Source: Albugo candida (Eukaryota; Oomycota; Peronosporomycetes; Albuginales; Albuginaceae). Taken from it: 64,000 bases of DNA. The notes under the pieces are model-generated. The model had not been told where the DNA came from and searched no databases. It saw only the letters and a list, made by a program, of their open reading frames with translations. The stretch covers positions 95,425 to 159,424 of the forward strand of contig CAJNAR010000184.1 of NCBI GenBank assembly GCA_905220665.1, in the 5' to 3' direction. How positions within the stretch are numbered: the first letter of the stretch is position 1; every line of letters starts with the position of its first letter. A program made the translations under genes and the position numbers. Shown one piece after another: positions 47,000-58,798 of the stretch.

Positions 47000-48168
47000 T
47001 CCAATATCATCGACCCGGAGATTAGGTTGAATTTGCAAAACTTACTTTTGGTACCAGATGATCTCCCGCATGTCGTGGACGAAAATACTCAGAGGTTTTG
47101 TATACCATATTCTATAGCGCTTCCGACATGCAGATGTAATCTAGTCGATTCTTGCGCGGTAATGGTCCCGTAAATCCTTTTTTGAATGATGTTGGATTCA
47201 CCAAGCGTCTACCGCACCCAACTGGGAAAGCCATTCCAAACACGCTAATCGACTTGGCTCGTGTCGAATTGTTCCACTCGAAGCATCGATAGCTGCATCG
47301 AGTGGTGTATTAAATTCATCAAATACTAGATTTGTTGCGGTAAATTCGAAAGTCTTGGAGAGCAATAACTAATAAAACCACTCGTTCCTCGGCCTTGACC
47401 GGTGCATATACATTGTGAATATACACCGGTGCATCGTGAATGAGAAGACGGAAAACCAAACAAAATTTTCAAATGCTTTGTTCGGTGAGTTCTTCAGCTG
47501 TTGTATAACCGGGAAAGTCTGATCGAAGGATTGACATGTCGTCGCCACTGCAGTTTTGAGTTGGATGGAGAAAAAACTGTTGTGGTCATTGACAAAGATT
47601 TTGTGCTGCATTTTTTAATTCATAAAACTTGAAATGAGTCCAATTGGTCGTGCTCGCGGAACTTGGTTTCTTGAACACAACAATTGGAGTGCTGTGATAG
47701 GATGTGGTCGATTAAGATGACAAATTTAAGAATTCCCTGAACATTCACCGTGAGTGCTGAGATATCGTTCCACGTTGAAAGAATCGAGCAGCCCTTAGCA
47801 TTCACGCTGAAGTGGACCAGCAATCAACCTCATTTCACCATCTTATTGTGAGAGATGAAGTGTTAATGTCCTCTGAATGAAATCTCAGCGATGTCACCAT
47901 GGAGAACTCCTCGCCATTTACTTCCAAACCATTGAGACCAACACTTTATGACCACGTCGGAGCGCAAGAAGGATATGATCACATTAGCTGGAATTGAAGG
48001 ACAATGATGACCCGGAATCCAGATCACTGGTCCATCGGTGAGATATTGGATCCAGTGATTGTTTGTGTAGAATGTCGGAGCAGTACTGACGAATAAGACT
48101 TCCAAGAACGCGAGAGCTTTGGGTTTGCTCGAGTAAAAACGAGAACTATGTTCAGCACTGATGTCCAT
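47000..48168 (-). pseudogene. LINE APE-type endonuclease region
   Basis: The start of the domain is visible at 47823-47620: ALTVNVQGILK followed by HSNCCVQETKFREHDQLDSF, matching the N-QG-K...QETK pattern of LINE endonucleases. The rest lies in broken frames toward 47000. The catalytic SDH motif could not be placed. Confidence 0.6.
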
Positions 48169-48337
48169 AACGTCATTACTTTATCGAAAAATACAGATCG
48201 CTTCGAGGGAACGTTTCCACCAACGTGGCGACTCCATCACGTCGCAAACGTAACATTTTCGCCGAGATGATGGGCTGCAAAAACGCGATTAATCATGAGT
48301 AAATGCGCCAATTTATCCAAAGCTTTATCATTCGACT

Positions 48338-49756
48338 CTACATATACACGAGTAGCACACCATTCATATTGATAGGATGATCAAGTGTCGCTCGAAAAAT
48401 TTTGTCCGGATTTGTGCAGAACTGGACAGGCTTTCTCACAAGAGGGATGCAAGCATCGTCTTGAACCAGCTTGTCCGGTCGTAGCGGATGGAGGGCATTT
48501 TTCAAATTAGCTCCCGTTTTCACCAACTCTGGTTGGTTGCTCCGTTTTTTCAATTGTTGTGTGCCGCTTTTGAAAGAATTGTTCCGCCTCTTCGAGGTGG
48601 CCACCTCTTTTGGCATCCGTGCTTTATTGCTTCGACCTCCACCTCCATAGTTGCTAACTTTGGGAGCGCATGAGGTGGTGCTTTGGGGACCATTTGTTGA
48701 AACGGCTCCACCCGATTACGCTTTCCACTAGTCCATGCCAGCTTCATTTTACATCCCCATTCCGCTTCACCCGTGGTTGCGAGTACGACTGACTTTCCAG
48801 TTGGAGGGTGGGAGGAGAAGACTGCAATAAGGCTGGTGCCATGGTGTGGGATAGTGGGGAGAGTATTGAGCTCCAACGAGATTTGATCGGAGAGCTTCCG
48901 TTCAAGTTTCCTCGTCTCCAATTCTCGAGGTGTAACTAACTTCAAAACCATTTGTTGTGCCACCACGAGTGCCTTTAGCTCGGTGGTTTTTTTCGTTGCT
49001 GTATTTGGTTTTGTTGGGTTTGTTCTGAGTTGGAGATTGTGTTTTCCTTTGGTTTTTGATATTGTTTTTGTTTGGCTGTTGTCGTGCTTCCGTAGCTGGT
49101 GCTACGCCCAAATCCAAGCAATAAGGTCCCCGTTGACCGAAACGTCGTCGTTCTGTTGGTATAGAAGCATTTTTCCCCCTGACTGGGTATAGCTGTTTGT
49201 TGTAAGCGATTTGTTCAATCAATTTACCAGCTCTAACCAGCTGTTGAGGGGACTTCGAACAGCCAAAGTGGACTCGACAAGTCGGCACCACCAATTCTTT
49301 AGTGGTGACCGTATCGCGAAAGGTTCCTCCACGTCCACACCGAAGACATCGAAGTAGTATTTCGTTTCAAGAGTATTAAACTACCGAAAAAAAATAGGTT
49401 ACCCTAAGCAATATCACCGGCTGGCACTCCAACTGTTGGCAGGCATCCGCCGTGATGACCATCACCCTGATGTTCCCCGGGCATTTTGGACACTTGAGGG
49501 ATTGACCGGCTCTCAAGTAAGATTTTAAAGACCTAATTACCGTGGTCTCGCATCAGGGAGGCTAAAATTCACCCATTTGGGGTACGGGTGAAGGAATGTC
49601 CCGTCTCCAATCCATTGAAAAGGTGGCTTTCTGGATTTGGATAGGTCTTTCTGCTTCCGATTCTGCAGCCAAGACCGACCACTCCGGATACTCTCCTTTC
49701 GCATACAATTTCATTATAGCCTCGATATCCGAGGCTTTTGGCTTTGGGATCTCCAC
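48338..49756 (-). pseudogene. LINE ORF1-like region
   Basis: Several overlapping frames upstream of the endonuclease. One has a Gln/Asn/Lys-rich basic stretch (49294-48902), the rightmost (49756-49562) is charged (SDIEAIMKLYAKGEYPEW), and near 49495 a CPKC pair suggests a zinc-binding element. This fits a nucleic-acid-binding ORF1, but the assignment rests on position. Confidence 0.45.
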
Positions 49757-49859
49757 ACGAAATTTCGCCCGAGATCGAGCCTGGTCCTTACGTAAGGACT
49801 CCTATGACTGATAAGGTCAGCCGAAGTGGGACTTTTAGTGTCGTCCACACTTGCACTTG

Positions 49860-50105
49860 CCTTTGCGTCACTCTGTGATCAGGCAACGACAGTATCCATG
49901 TACCACCGGTACCACATCCGTCCCGGTATCACATCCTAAAAACCGTTACTACCCTTTGCCGCCACAGCGGGGGTGGGGGTGCTTTCCACCTCATCACACA
50001 AGGGTGATGACTCATCAACAACCACGCAATCACCCAAAACAAGGTGACTCACGGGGGTTGTCACGTCACTACAAGTGAGCGCTAGCACCCTGAGTTGTGT
50101 CGATG
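49860..50105. repeat. Repeat flanking the LINE 5' side
   Basis: A C/G-rich block with ACCACGCAATCACCC that shares diverged similarity with 22545-22730. It is either the LINE 5' untranslated region or a separate short repeat. Confidence 0.45.
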
Positions 50106-50204
50106 TGTCGACTTGAACCATTGTTTTCGAGGAGAAAGAGTTTAGAATTTATTTTCGAGCTGTTTTGTACTAAATTGGAGGATAGTGTACCAGACGGCAA
50201 ATTG

Positions 50205-50484
50205 AAACGTGAGAGAATGGTTCAAACATACACTCCATCAGGAACATTTTCTTTTTCGTTTACCTTTCATGACGAAAAGCAATAAAATAATGAAACTTGT
50301 GCCTTTCATCGTCGTTTTGAAAGATTCCCAAAATATTATTCTATCTCTATCAGAAATTCACGTGACTGGTACAATTATACAGATAAAGGCATCGAAGAAA
50401 ATTATCCCAGCCGTATGAAGGCAGGCACTAAGCAAATGAGAGCTATGGCTGAGGTACCAAATCACCATCCATCACATGATTTAA
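50205..50484 (+). repeat. Divergent boundary unit of the satellite
   Basis: The part left of about 50405 aligns with the standard unit only loosely in DNA but keeps amino-acid landmarks in the same frame: KRERMVQTYTP against KRLFRSYTP, RRFERFPK against LRFRAFPK, then KAGTKQMRAMAEV and HHPSHDLIR. From about 50410 it is nearly identical to other copies. Diverged edge units are typical of satellite arrays. Confidence 0.7.
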
Positions 50485-50639
50485 TACGTATTTGATGCCC
50501 GGAGACAGCACGAAGCATCAAATATCGGTTTTTCTGCAGGCTTTCTCACTTTGATGGAATATTTGTCTTGCCTTCGAACCGGGCTTTAAAGATCAAAAAG
50601 AGTTCTCATTTTGCACTGTATCTACAAAGTGACTCTACC

Positions 50640-52150
50640 ATGTAAAATACTGAGAAGCGCTCGGATTTGTTTACCGTAGCATGATGTCACGTTTTGCGAT
50701 TTTGATAAACTACAACAGACATCATATTCAATTATGTCGTCGTATGGGTTATGTTTTCTTTTCATAAGCTAGAATCGACATAGGCTAGGTTCAACATTCC
50801 GTGCAAAAAACAGTCCTAAGAGGCTGTTTCGATCATACACACCAATAGAAACTATTTCCTGTTCGTCTACCGCAATGTGTCGGAAACTATAAAATCATTA
50901 AGTTTATGTCCTAAATCTACGATTTAGAGCATTCCCGAAAACCGAATTCGCTGAAGAGCTCGAAAATGAGAAATGCAAGTAACTGATACAATTATACAGA
51001 TACAACTACAACGGTTGTTACCCCGGTCCTGTGCAGGCAGGCACAAAGCAAATGAGAGCTATGGCTGAGGTACCAAAGCACCATCCATCACATGATTTAA
51101 TACGTTTTCGATGCTCGGAGAAAGCACGAAGCATCAAATATTGGTTTTTCTGTAGGCTTTCTCACTTTGATGGAATATTTGTCTTGCCTTCGAACCGGTC
51201 TTGGTTGAGCAAAAAGAGTTCTCATTTTGCACTGTTTCTACAAAGTGACTCTAGCATGTAAAATACTGAGAAGCGCTCGGATTTGTTTGCCGTAGCATGA
51301 TGTCACGTTTTGCGATTTTGGTAAACTACAGCAGACATCATATTCAATTATGTTTTCGTATGGGTTATGTTTTCTTTTCATAAGCTAGAATCGACATGGG
51401 ATAGGGTCAAGATTCCGTGCAAAAACAGTGCTAAGAGGCTGTTTCGATCATACACACCAATAGATACTATTTCTGTTCGTCTACCGCAATGTGTCGGAAA
51501 CTATAAAAATAAGAAAGTTTATGTCCTAAATCTACGCTTTAGAGCATTCCCGAAGTCCGATTTCGATAAAAAGCTCGAGAATGAGAAATGCAAGTAACTG
51601 GTACAATTAGACAGATACGACTACAAAGGTTGTTACCCCGGTCCTGTGCAGGCAGGCACAAAGCAAATGAGAGCTTTGGCTGAGGTACCAAATCACCATC
51701 CATCACATGATTTAATACGTATTTGATGCTTGGAGACAAAACGAAGCATCAAATGTTGGTTTTTCTGTAGGTTTTCTAACTTTGATGGAAAATTTGTCTT
51801 GCCTTCGAACCGGTCTTGTTTGATCAAAAAGAGTTCTCATTTTGCACTGTATCTACAAAGTGACTCTACCATGTAAAATACTGAGAAGCGCTCGGATTTG
51901 TTTGCCGGAGCATGATGTCACGTTTTGCGATTTTGGTAAACTACAGCAGACATCATATTCAATTATGTTTTCGTATGGGTTATGTTTTCTTTTCATGAGT
52001 TAGAATCGACATGGGCTAGCGCCAACATTCCGTGACAGAAAAAGTGGTAAGAGGCTGTTTCGATCATACACACCAATAGAAACTATTTCCTGTTCGTCTA
52101 CCGCAATGTGTCGGAACTATAAAAAAAAGAAAGTTTATGTCCTAAATCTA
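50640..52150 (+). repeat. 1.5-kb segment duplicated at 62036-63553
   Basis: It matches 62036-63553 nearly base for base, including rare variants such as TTGATAAACTACAACAGAC and GTCGGAACTATAAAAAAAAG. The copies differ by only a few changes, among them a 6-base and a 2-base insertion in the right copy. Neighbouring units are less similar to either, so this is a long-range duplication within the array. Confidence 0.85.
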
Positions 52151-55100
52151 CGCTTTAGAGCATTCCCGAAGTCCGATTTCGCTGAAAAGCTCGAAAATGA
52201 GAAATGCAAGAAACTGGTACAATTAGACAGATACAACTACAAAGGTTGTTACCCCGGTCCTGTGCAGGCAGGCACAAAGCAAATGAGAGCTATGGCTGAG
52301 GTATCAAATCACCATCCATCACATGATTTAATACGTATTTGATGCTCGGAGACAGCACGAAGCATCAAATATTCGTTTTTCTGTAGGCTTTCTCACTTTG
52401 ATGGAATGTTTGTCTTGCCTTCGAACCGGACTTTGATGATCAAAAAGAGTTCTCATTTTGCACTGTATCTACAAAGTGACTCTACCATGTAAAATACTGA
52501 GAAGCGCTCGGATTTGTTTGCCGTAGCATGATGTCACGTTTTGCGATTTTGGTAAACTACAGCAGACATCATATTCAATTATGTTTTCGTATGGGTTATG
52601 TTTTCTTTTGATAAGCTAGAATCGACATGGGCTAGGGTCAACATTCCGTGACAAAAAAAGTGCTACGAGGCTGTTTCGATCTTACACACCAATAGAAACT
52701 ATTTCCTGTTCGTCTACCGCAATGTGTCGGAAACTATAAAAATAAGAAAGTTTTTGTCCTTAATCAACGATTTAGAGCATTCCCGAAGTCCGATTTTGAT
52801 AAAAAGCTCGAAAATGAGAAATGCAAGTAACTGGTACAATTAGTCAGATACAACTACAAAGGTTGTTACCCCGGTCCTGTGCAGGCAGGGACAAAGCAAA
52901 TGAGAGCTATGGCTGAGGTACCAAAGCACCATCCATCACATGATTTAATACGTATTTGATGCTCGGAGACAGCATGAAGCATCAAATATTGGTTTTTCTG
53001 TAGGCTTTCTCTCTTTGATGGAATATTTGTCTTGCCTTCGAACCGGACTTTGATGATCAAAAAGAGTTCTCATTTTGCACTGTCTCGTCAAAGTGACTCT
53101 ACCATGTAAAATACTGAGAAGCGCTCGGATTTGTTTGCCGTAGCATGATGTCACGTTTTGCGATTTTGGTAAACTACAGCAGACATCATATTCAATTATG
53201 TTTTCGTATGGGTTATGTTTTCTTTTGATAAGCTAGAATCGACATGGGCTAGGGTCAACATTCCGTGACAAAAAAAGTGCTACGAGGCTGTTTCGATCTT
53301 ACACACCAATAGAAACTATTTCCTGTTCGTCTACCGCAATGTGTCGGAAACTATAAAAATAAGAAAGTTTTTGTCCTTAATCTACGATTTAGAGCATTCC
53401 CGAAGTCCGACTTCACTGAAAGCTCGAAAATGAGAAATACAAGTAACTGGTACAATCATACAGTTACAACTACAAAGGTTGTTACCCTGGTCCTGTGCAG
53501 GCAGGCACAAAGCACATGGGAGCTATGCCTGAGGTATCAAATCACCATCCATCACATGATTTAATACGTATTTGATGCTCGGAGACAGCATGAAGCATCA
53601 AATATTGGTTTTTCTGTAGGCTTTCTCTCTTTGATGGAATATTTGTCTTGCCTTCGAACCGGACTTTGATGATCAAAAAGAGTTCTCATTTTGCACTGTC
53701 TCGTCAAAGTGACTCTACCATGTAAAATACTGAGAAGCGCTCGGATTTGTTTGCCGTAGCATGATGTCACGTTTTGCGATTTTGGTAAACTACAGCAGAC
53801 ATCATATTCAATTATGTTTTCGTATGGGTTATGTTTTCTTTTGATAAGCTAGAATCGACATGGGCTAGGGTCAACATTCCGTGACAAAAAAAGTGCTACG
53901 AGGCTGTTTCGATCTTACACACCAATAGAAACTATTTCCTGTTCGTCTACCGCAATGTGTCGGAAACTATAAAAATAAGAAAGTTTTTGTCCTTAATCTA
54001 CGATTTAGAGCATTCCCGAAGTCCGACTTCACTGAAAGCTCGAAAATGAGAAATACAAGTAACTGGTACAATCATACAGTTACAACTACAAAGGTTGTTA
54101 CCCTGGTCCTGTGCAGGCAGGCACAAAGCACATGGGAGCTATGCCTGAGGTATCAAATCACCATCCATCACATGATTTAATACGTATTTGATGCTCGGAG
54201 ACAGCACGAAGCATCAAATATTGGTTTTTCTGTAGGCTTTCTCACTTTGATGGAATATTTGTCTTGCCTTCGAACCGGTCTTGGTTGATCAAAAAGAGTT
54301 CTCATTTTGCACTATCTCGTCAAAGTGACTCTACCATGTAAAATACTGAGAAGCGCTCGGATTTGTTTGCCGTAGCATGATGTCACGTTTTGCGATTTTG
54401 GTAAACTACAGCAGACATCATATTCAATTATGTTTTCGTATGGGTTATGTTTTCTTTTGATAAGCTAGAATCGACATGGGCTAGGGTCAACATTCCGTGA
54501 CAAAAAAAGTGCTACGAGGCTGTTTCGATCTTACACACCAATAGAAACTATTTCCTGTTCGTCTACCGCAATGTGTCGGAAACTATAAAAATAAGAAAGT
54601 TTTTGTCCTTAATCAACGATTTAGAGCATTCCCGAAGTCCGATTTCGATAAAAAGCTCGAAAATGAGAAATGCAAGTAACTGGTACAATTAGTCAGATAC
54701 AACTACAAAGGTTGTTACCCCGGTCCTGTGAAGGCAGGGACAAAGCAAATGAGAGCTATGGCTGAGGTACCAAAGCACCATCCATCACATGATTTAATAC
54801 GTATTTGATGCTCGGAGACAGCATGAAGCATCAAATATTGTTTTTCTGTAGGCTTTCTCACTTTGATGGAATATTTGTCTTGCCTTCGAACCGGACTTTG
54901 ATGATCAAAAAGAGTTCTCATTTTGCACTGTATCGTCAAAGTGACTCTACCATGTAAAATACTGAGAAGCGCTCGGATTTGTTTGCCGTAGCATGATGTC
55001 ACGTTTTGCGATTTTGGTAAACTACAGCAGACATCATATTCAATTATGTTTTCGTATGGGTTATGTTTTCTTTTCATGAGTTAGAATCGACATGGGCTAG

Positions 55101-56027
55101 CGCCAACATTCCGTGACAGAAAAAGTGCTACGAGGCTGTTTCGATCTTACACACCAATAGAAACTATTTCCTGTTCGTCTACCGCAATGTGTCGGAAACT
55201 ATAAAAATAAGAAAGTTTTTGTCCTTAATCTACGATTTAGAGCATTCCCGAAGTCCGACTTCACTGAAAGCTCGAAAATGAGAAATACAAGTAACTGGTA
55301 CAATCATACAGTTACAACTACAAAGGTTGTTACCCTGGTCCTGTGCAGGCAGGCACAAAGCAAATGAGAGCTATGCCTGAGGTATCAAATCACCATCCAT
55401 CACATGATTTAATACGTATTTGATGCTCGGAGACAGCACGGAGCATCAAATATTGGTTTTTCTGTGGGCTTTCTCACTTTGATGGAATATTTGTCTTGCC
55501 TTCGAACCGGTCTTGGTTGATCAAAAAGAGTTGTCATTTTGCACTGTCTCGTCAAAGTGACTCTAACATGTAAAATACTGAGAAGCGCTCGGATTTGTTT
55601 GCCGTAGCATGATGTCACGTTTTGCGATTTTGGTAAACTACAGCAGACATCATATTCAATTATGTTTTCGTATGGGTTATGTTTTCTTTTCATGAGTTAG
55701 AATCGACATGGGCTAGCGCCAACATTCCGTGACAGAAAAAGTGCTACGAGGCTGTTTCGATCTTACACACCAATAGAAACTATTTCCTGTTCGTCTACCG
55801 CAATGTGTCGGAAACTATAAAAATAAGAAAGTTTTTGTCCTTAATCTACGATTTAGAGCATTCCCGAAGTCCGACTTCACTGAAAGCTCGAAAATGAGAA
55901 ATACAAGTAACTGGTACAATTAGTACAGTACAACTAAAGGTTGTTACCCCGGTCCTGTGCAGGCAGGCACAAAGCAAATGGGAGCTATGCCTGAGGTATC
56001 AAATCACCATCCATCACATGATTTAAT

Positions 56028-57411
56028 ACGTATTTGATGCTCGGAGACAGCATGAAGCATCAAATATTCGTTTTTCTGTAGGCTTTCTCACTTTGATGGA
56101 ATATTTGTCTTGCCTTCGAACCGGACTTTGATGATCAAAAAGAGTTCTCATTTTGCACTGTCTCGTCAAAGTGACTCTACCATGTAAAATACTGAGAAGC
56201 GCTCGGATTTGTTTGCCGTAGCATGATGTCACGTTTTGCGATTTTGGTAAACTACAGCAGACATCATATTCAATTATATTTTCGTATGGGTTATGTTTTC
56301 TTTTGATAAGCTAGAATCGACATGGGCTAGCGCCAACATTCCGTGACAAAAAAGTGCTACGAGGCTGTTTCGATCTTACACACCAATAGAAACTATTTCC
56401 TGTTCGTCTACCGCAATGTGTCGGAAACTATAAAAATAAGGATGTTTTTGTCCTTAATCTACGATTTAGAGCATTCCCGAAAACCGATTTCGCTGAAAAG
56501 CTCGAAGATGAGAAATGCAACAAACTGGTACAATTAGTTACATACTTTGCCATTTTGGTAAACTACAGCAGACACATATTCAATTATGTCGTCGTATGGG
56601 TTATGTTTTCTTTTCATAAGCTAGAATCGACATGGGCTAGGGTCAACATTCCGTGACAAAAAAAGTGCTAAGACGCTGTTCCGATCATACACACCAATAA
56701 AACTATTTCCTGTTCGTCTACCGCAATGTGTCGGAAACTATAAAAATAAGAAAGTTTATGTCCTAAATCCACGATTTAGAGCATTCCCGATTTGATACGT
56801 ATTTGATGCTCGGAGACAGCACGAAGCATCAAATATTGGTTTTTCTGTAGGCTTTCTCACTTTGATGGAATATTTGTCTTGCCTTCGAACCGGACTTTGA
56901 TGATCAAAAAGAGTTCTCATTTTGCACTGTATCGTCAAAGTGACTCTACCATGTAAAATACTGAGAAGCGCTCGGATTTGTTTGCCGTAGCATGATGTCA
57001 CGTTTTGCGATTTTGGTAAACTACAGCAGACATCATATTCAATTATGTTTTCGTATGGGTTATGTTTTCTTTTGATAAGCTAGAATCGACATGGGCTAGG
57101 GTCAACATTCCGTGACAAAAAAAGTGCTACGAGGCTGTTTCGATCTTACACACAATAGAAACTATTTCCTGTTCGTCTACCGCAATGTGTCGGAAACTAT
57201 AAAAATAAGAAAGTTTTTGTCCTTAATCTACGATTTAGAGCATTCCCGAAGTCCGATTTTGATAAAAAGCTCGAAAATGAGAAATGCAAGTAACTGGTAC
57301 AATTAGTCAGATACAACTCAAAGGTTGTTACCCCGGTCCTGTGCAGGCAGGCACAAAGCAAATGGGAGCTATGCCTGAGGTATCAAATCACCATCCATCA
57401 CATGATTTAAT
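56028..57411 (+). repeat. 1.385-kb higher-order unit, copy 1
   Basis: One full 615-base unit plus a 769-base composite made of two units with deletions: about 305 bases lost at 56547 (TTAGTTACATAC joined to TTTGCCATTTTGG) and about 157 bases lost at 56790 (ATTCCCGA joined to TTTGATACG). The whole block is repeated next door. Confidence 0.85.
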
Positions 57412-58798
57412 ACGTATTTGATGCTCGGAGACAGCATGAAGCATCAAATATTCGTTTTTCTGTAGGCTTTCTCACTTTGATGGAATATTTGTCTTGCCTT
57501 CGAACCGGACTTTGATGATCAAAAAGAGTTCTCATTTTGCACTGTATCTTCAAAGTGACTCTACCATGTAAAATACTGAGAAGCGCTCGGATTTGTTTGC
57601 CGTAGCATGATGTCACGTTTTGCGATTTTGGTAAACTACAGCAGACATCATATTCAATTATATTTTCGTATGGGTTATGTTTTCTTTTGATAAGCTAGAA
57701 TCGACATGGGCTAGCGCCAACATTCCGTGACAAAAAAAGTGCTACGAGGCTGTTTCGATCTTACACACCAATAGAAACTATTTCCTGTTCGTCTACCGCA
57801 ATGTGTCGGAAACTATAAAAATAAGGATGTTTTTGTCCTTAATCTACGATTTAGAGCATTCCCGAAAACCGATTTCGCTGAAAAGCTCGAAGATGAGAAA
57901 TGCAACAAACTGGTACAATTAGTTACATACTTTGCCATTTTGGTAAACTACAGCAGACACATATTCAATTATGTCGTCGTATGGGTTATGTTTTCTTTTC
58001 ATAAGCTAGAATCGACATGGGCTAGGGTCAACATTCCGTGACAAAAAAAGTGCTAAGACGCTGTTCCGATCATACACACCAATAAAACTATTTCCTGTTC
58101 GTCTACCGCAATGTGTCGGAAACTATAAAAATAAGAAAGTTTATGTCCTAAATCCACGATTTAGAGCATTCCCGATTTGATACGTATTTGATGCTCGGAG
58201 ACAGCACGAAGCATCAAATATTGGTTTTTCTGTAGGCTTTCTCACTTTGATGGAATATTTGTCTTGCCTTCGAACCGGACTTTGATGATCAAAAAGAGTT
58301 CTCATTTTGCACTGTATCGTCAAAGTGACTCTACCATGTAAAATACTGAGAAGCGCTCGGATTTGTTTGCCGTAGCATGATGTCACGTTTTGCGATTTTG
58401 GTAAACTACAGCAGACATCATATTCAATTATGTTTTCGTATGGGTTATGTTTTCTTTTGATAAGCTAGAATCGACATGGGCAAGGGTCAACATTCCGTGA
58501 CAAAAAAAGTGCTACGAGGCTGTTTCGATCTTACACACCAATAGAAACTATTTCCTGTTCGTCTACCGCAATGTGTCGGAAACTATAAAAATAAGAAAGT
58601 TTTTGTCCTTAATCAACGATTTAGAGCATTCCCGAAGTCCGATTTTGATAAAAAGCTCGAAAATGAGAAATGCAAGTAACTGGTACAATTAGTCAGATAC
58701 AACTACAAAGGTTGTTACCCCGGTCCTGTGCAGGCAGGCACAAAGCAAATGGGAGCTATGCCTGAGGTATCAAATCACCATCCATCACATGATTTAAT
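57412..58798 (+). repeat. 1.385-kb higher-order unit, copy 2
   Basis: Contains the same two deletion junctions as copy 1 (near 57932 and 58175), so the rearranged block was duplicated as a unit after the deletions arose. Confidence 0.85.

Larger units (their letters stand above)
44482..49790 (-). mobile_element. Decayed non-LTR retrotransposon (LINE)
   Basis: A minus-strand element with an ORF1-like region (about 49756-48340), an APE-type endonuclease (about 48170-47000), a reverse transcriptase (about 46603-45700) and a C-terminal region to 44482. This order and the FADD motif identify a LINE. All parts are broken by stops and frameshifts. The 3' end and any tail are not clear. Confidence 0.82.

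Noticed and set aside
48902..49294. A free-standing gene of 130 codons
   Set aside because: It lies in LINE order upstream of the endonuclease and is better read as part of a broken ORF1.
53561..53770. A 69-codon minus-strand frame repeated in most satellite units
   Set aside because: It begins at GTG, not ATG, and overlaps the plus-strand frame in every unit. Its repetition only reflects the repeat itself.
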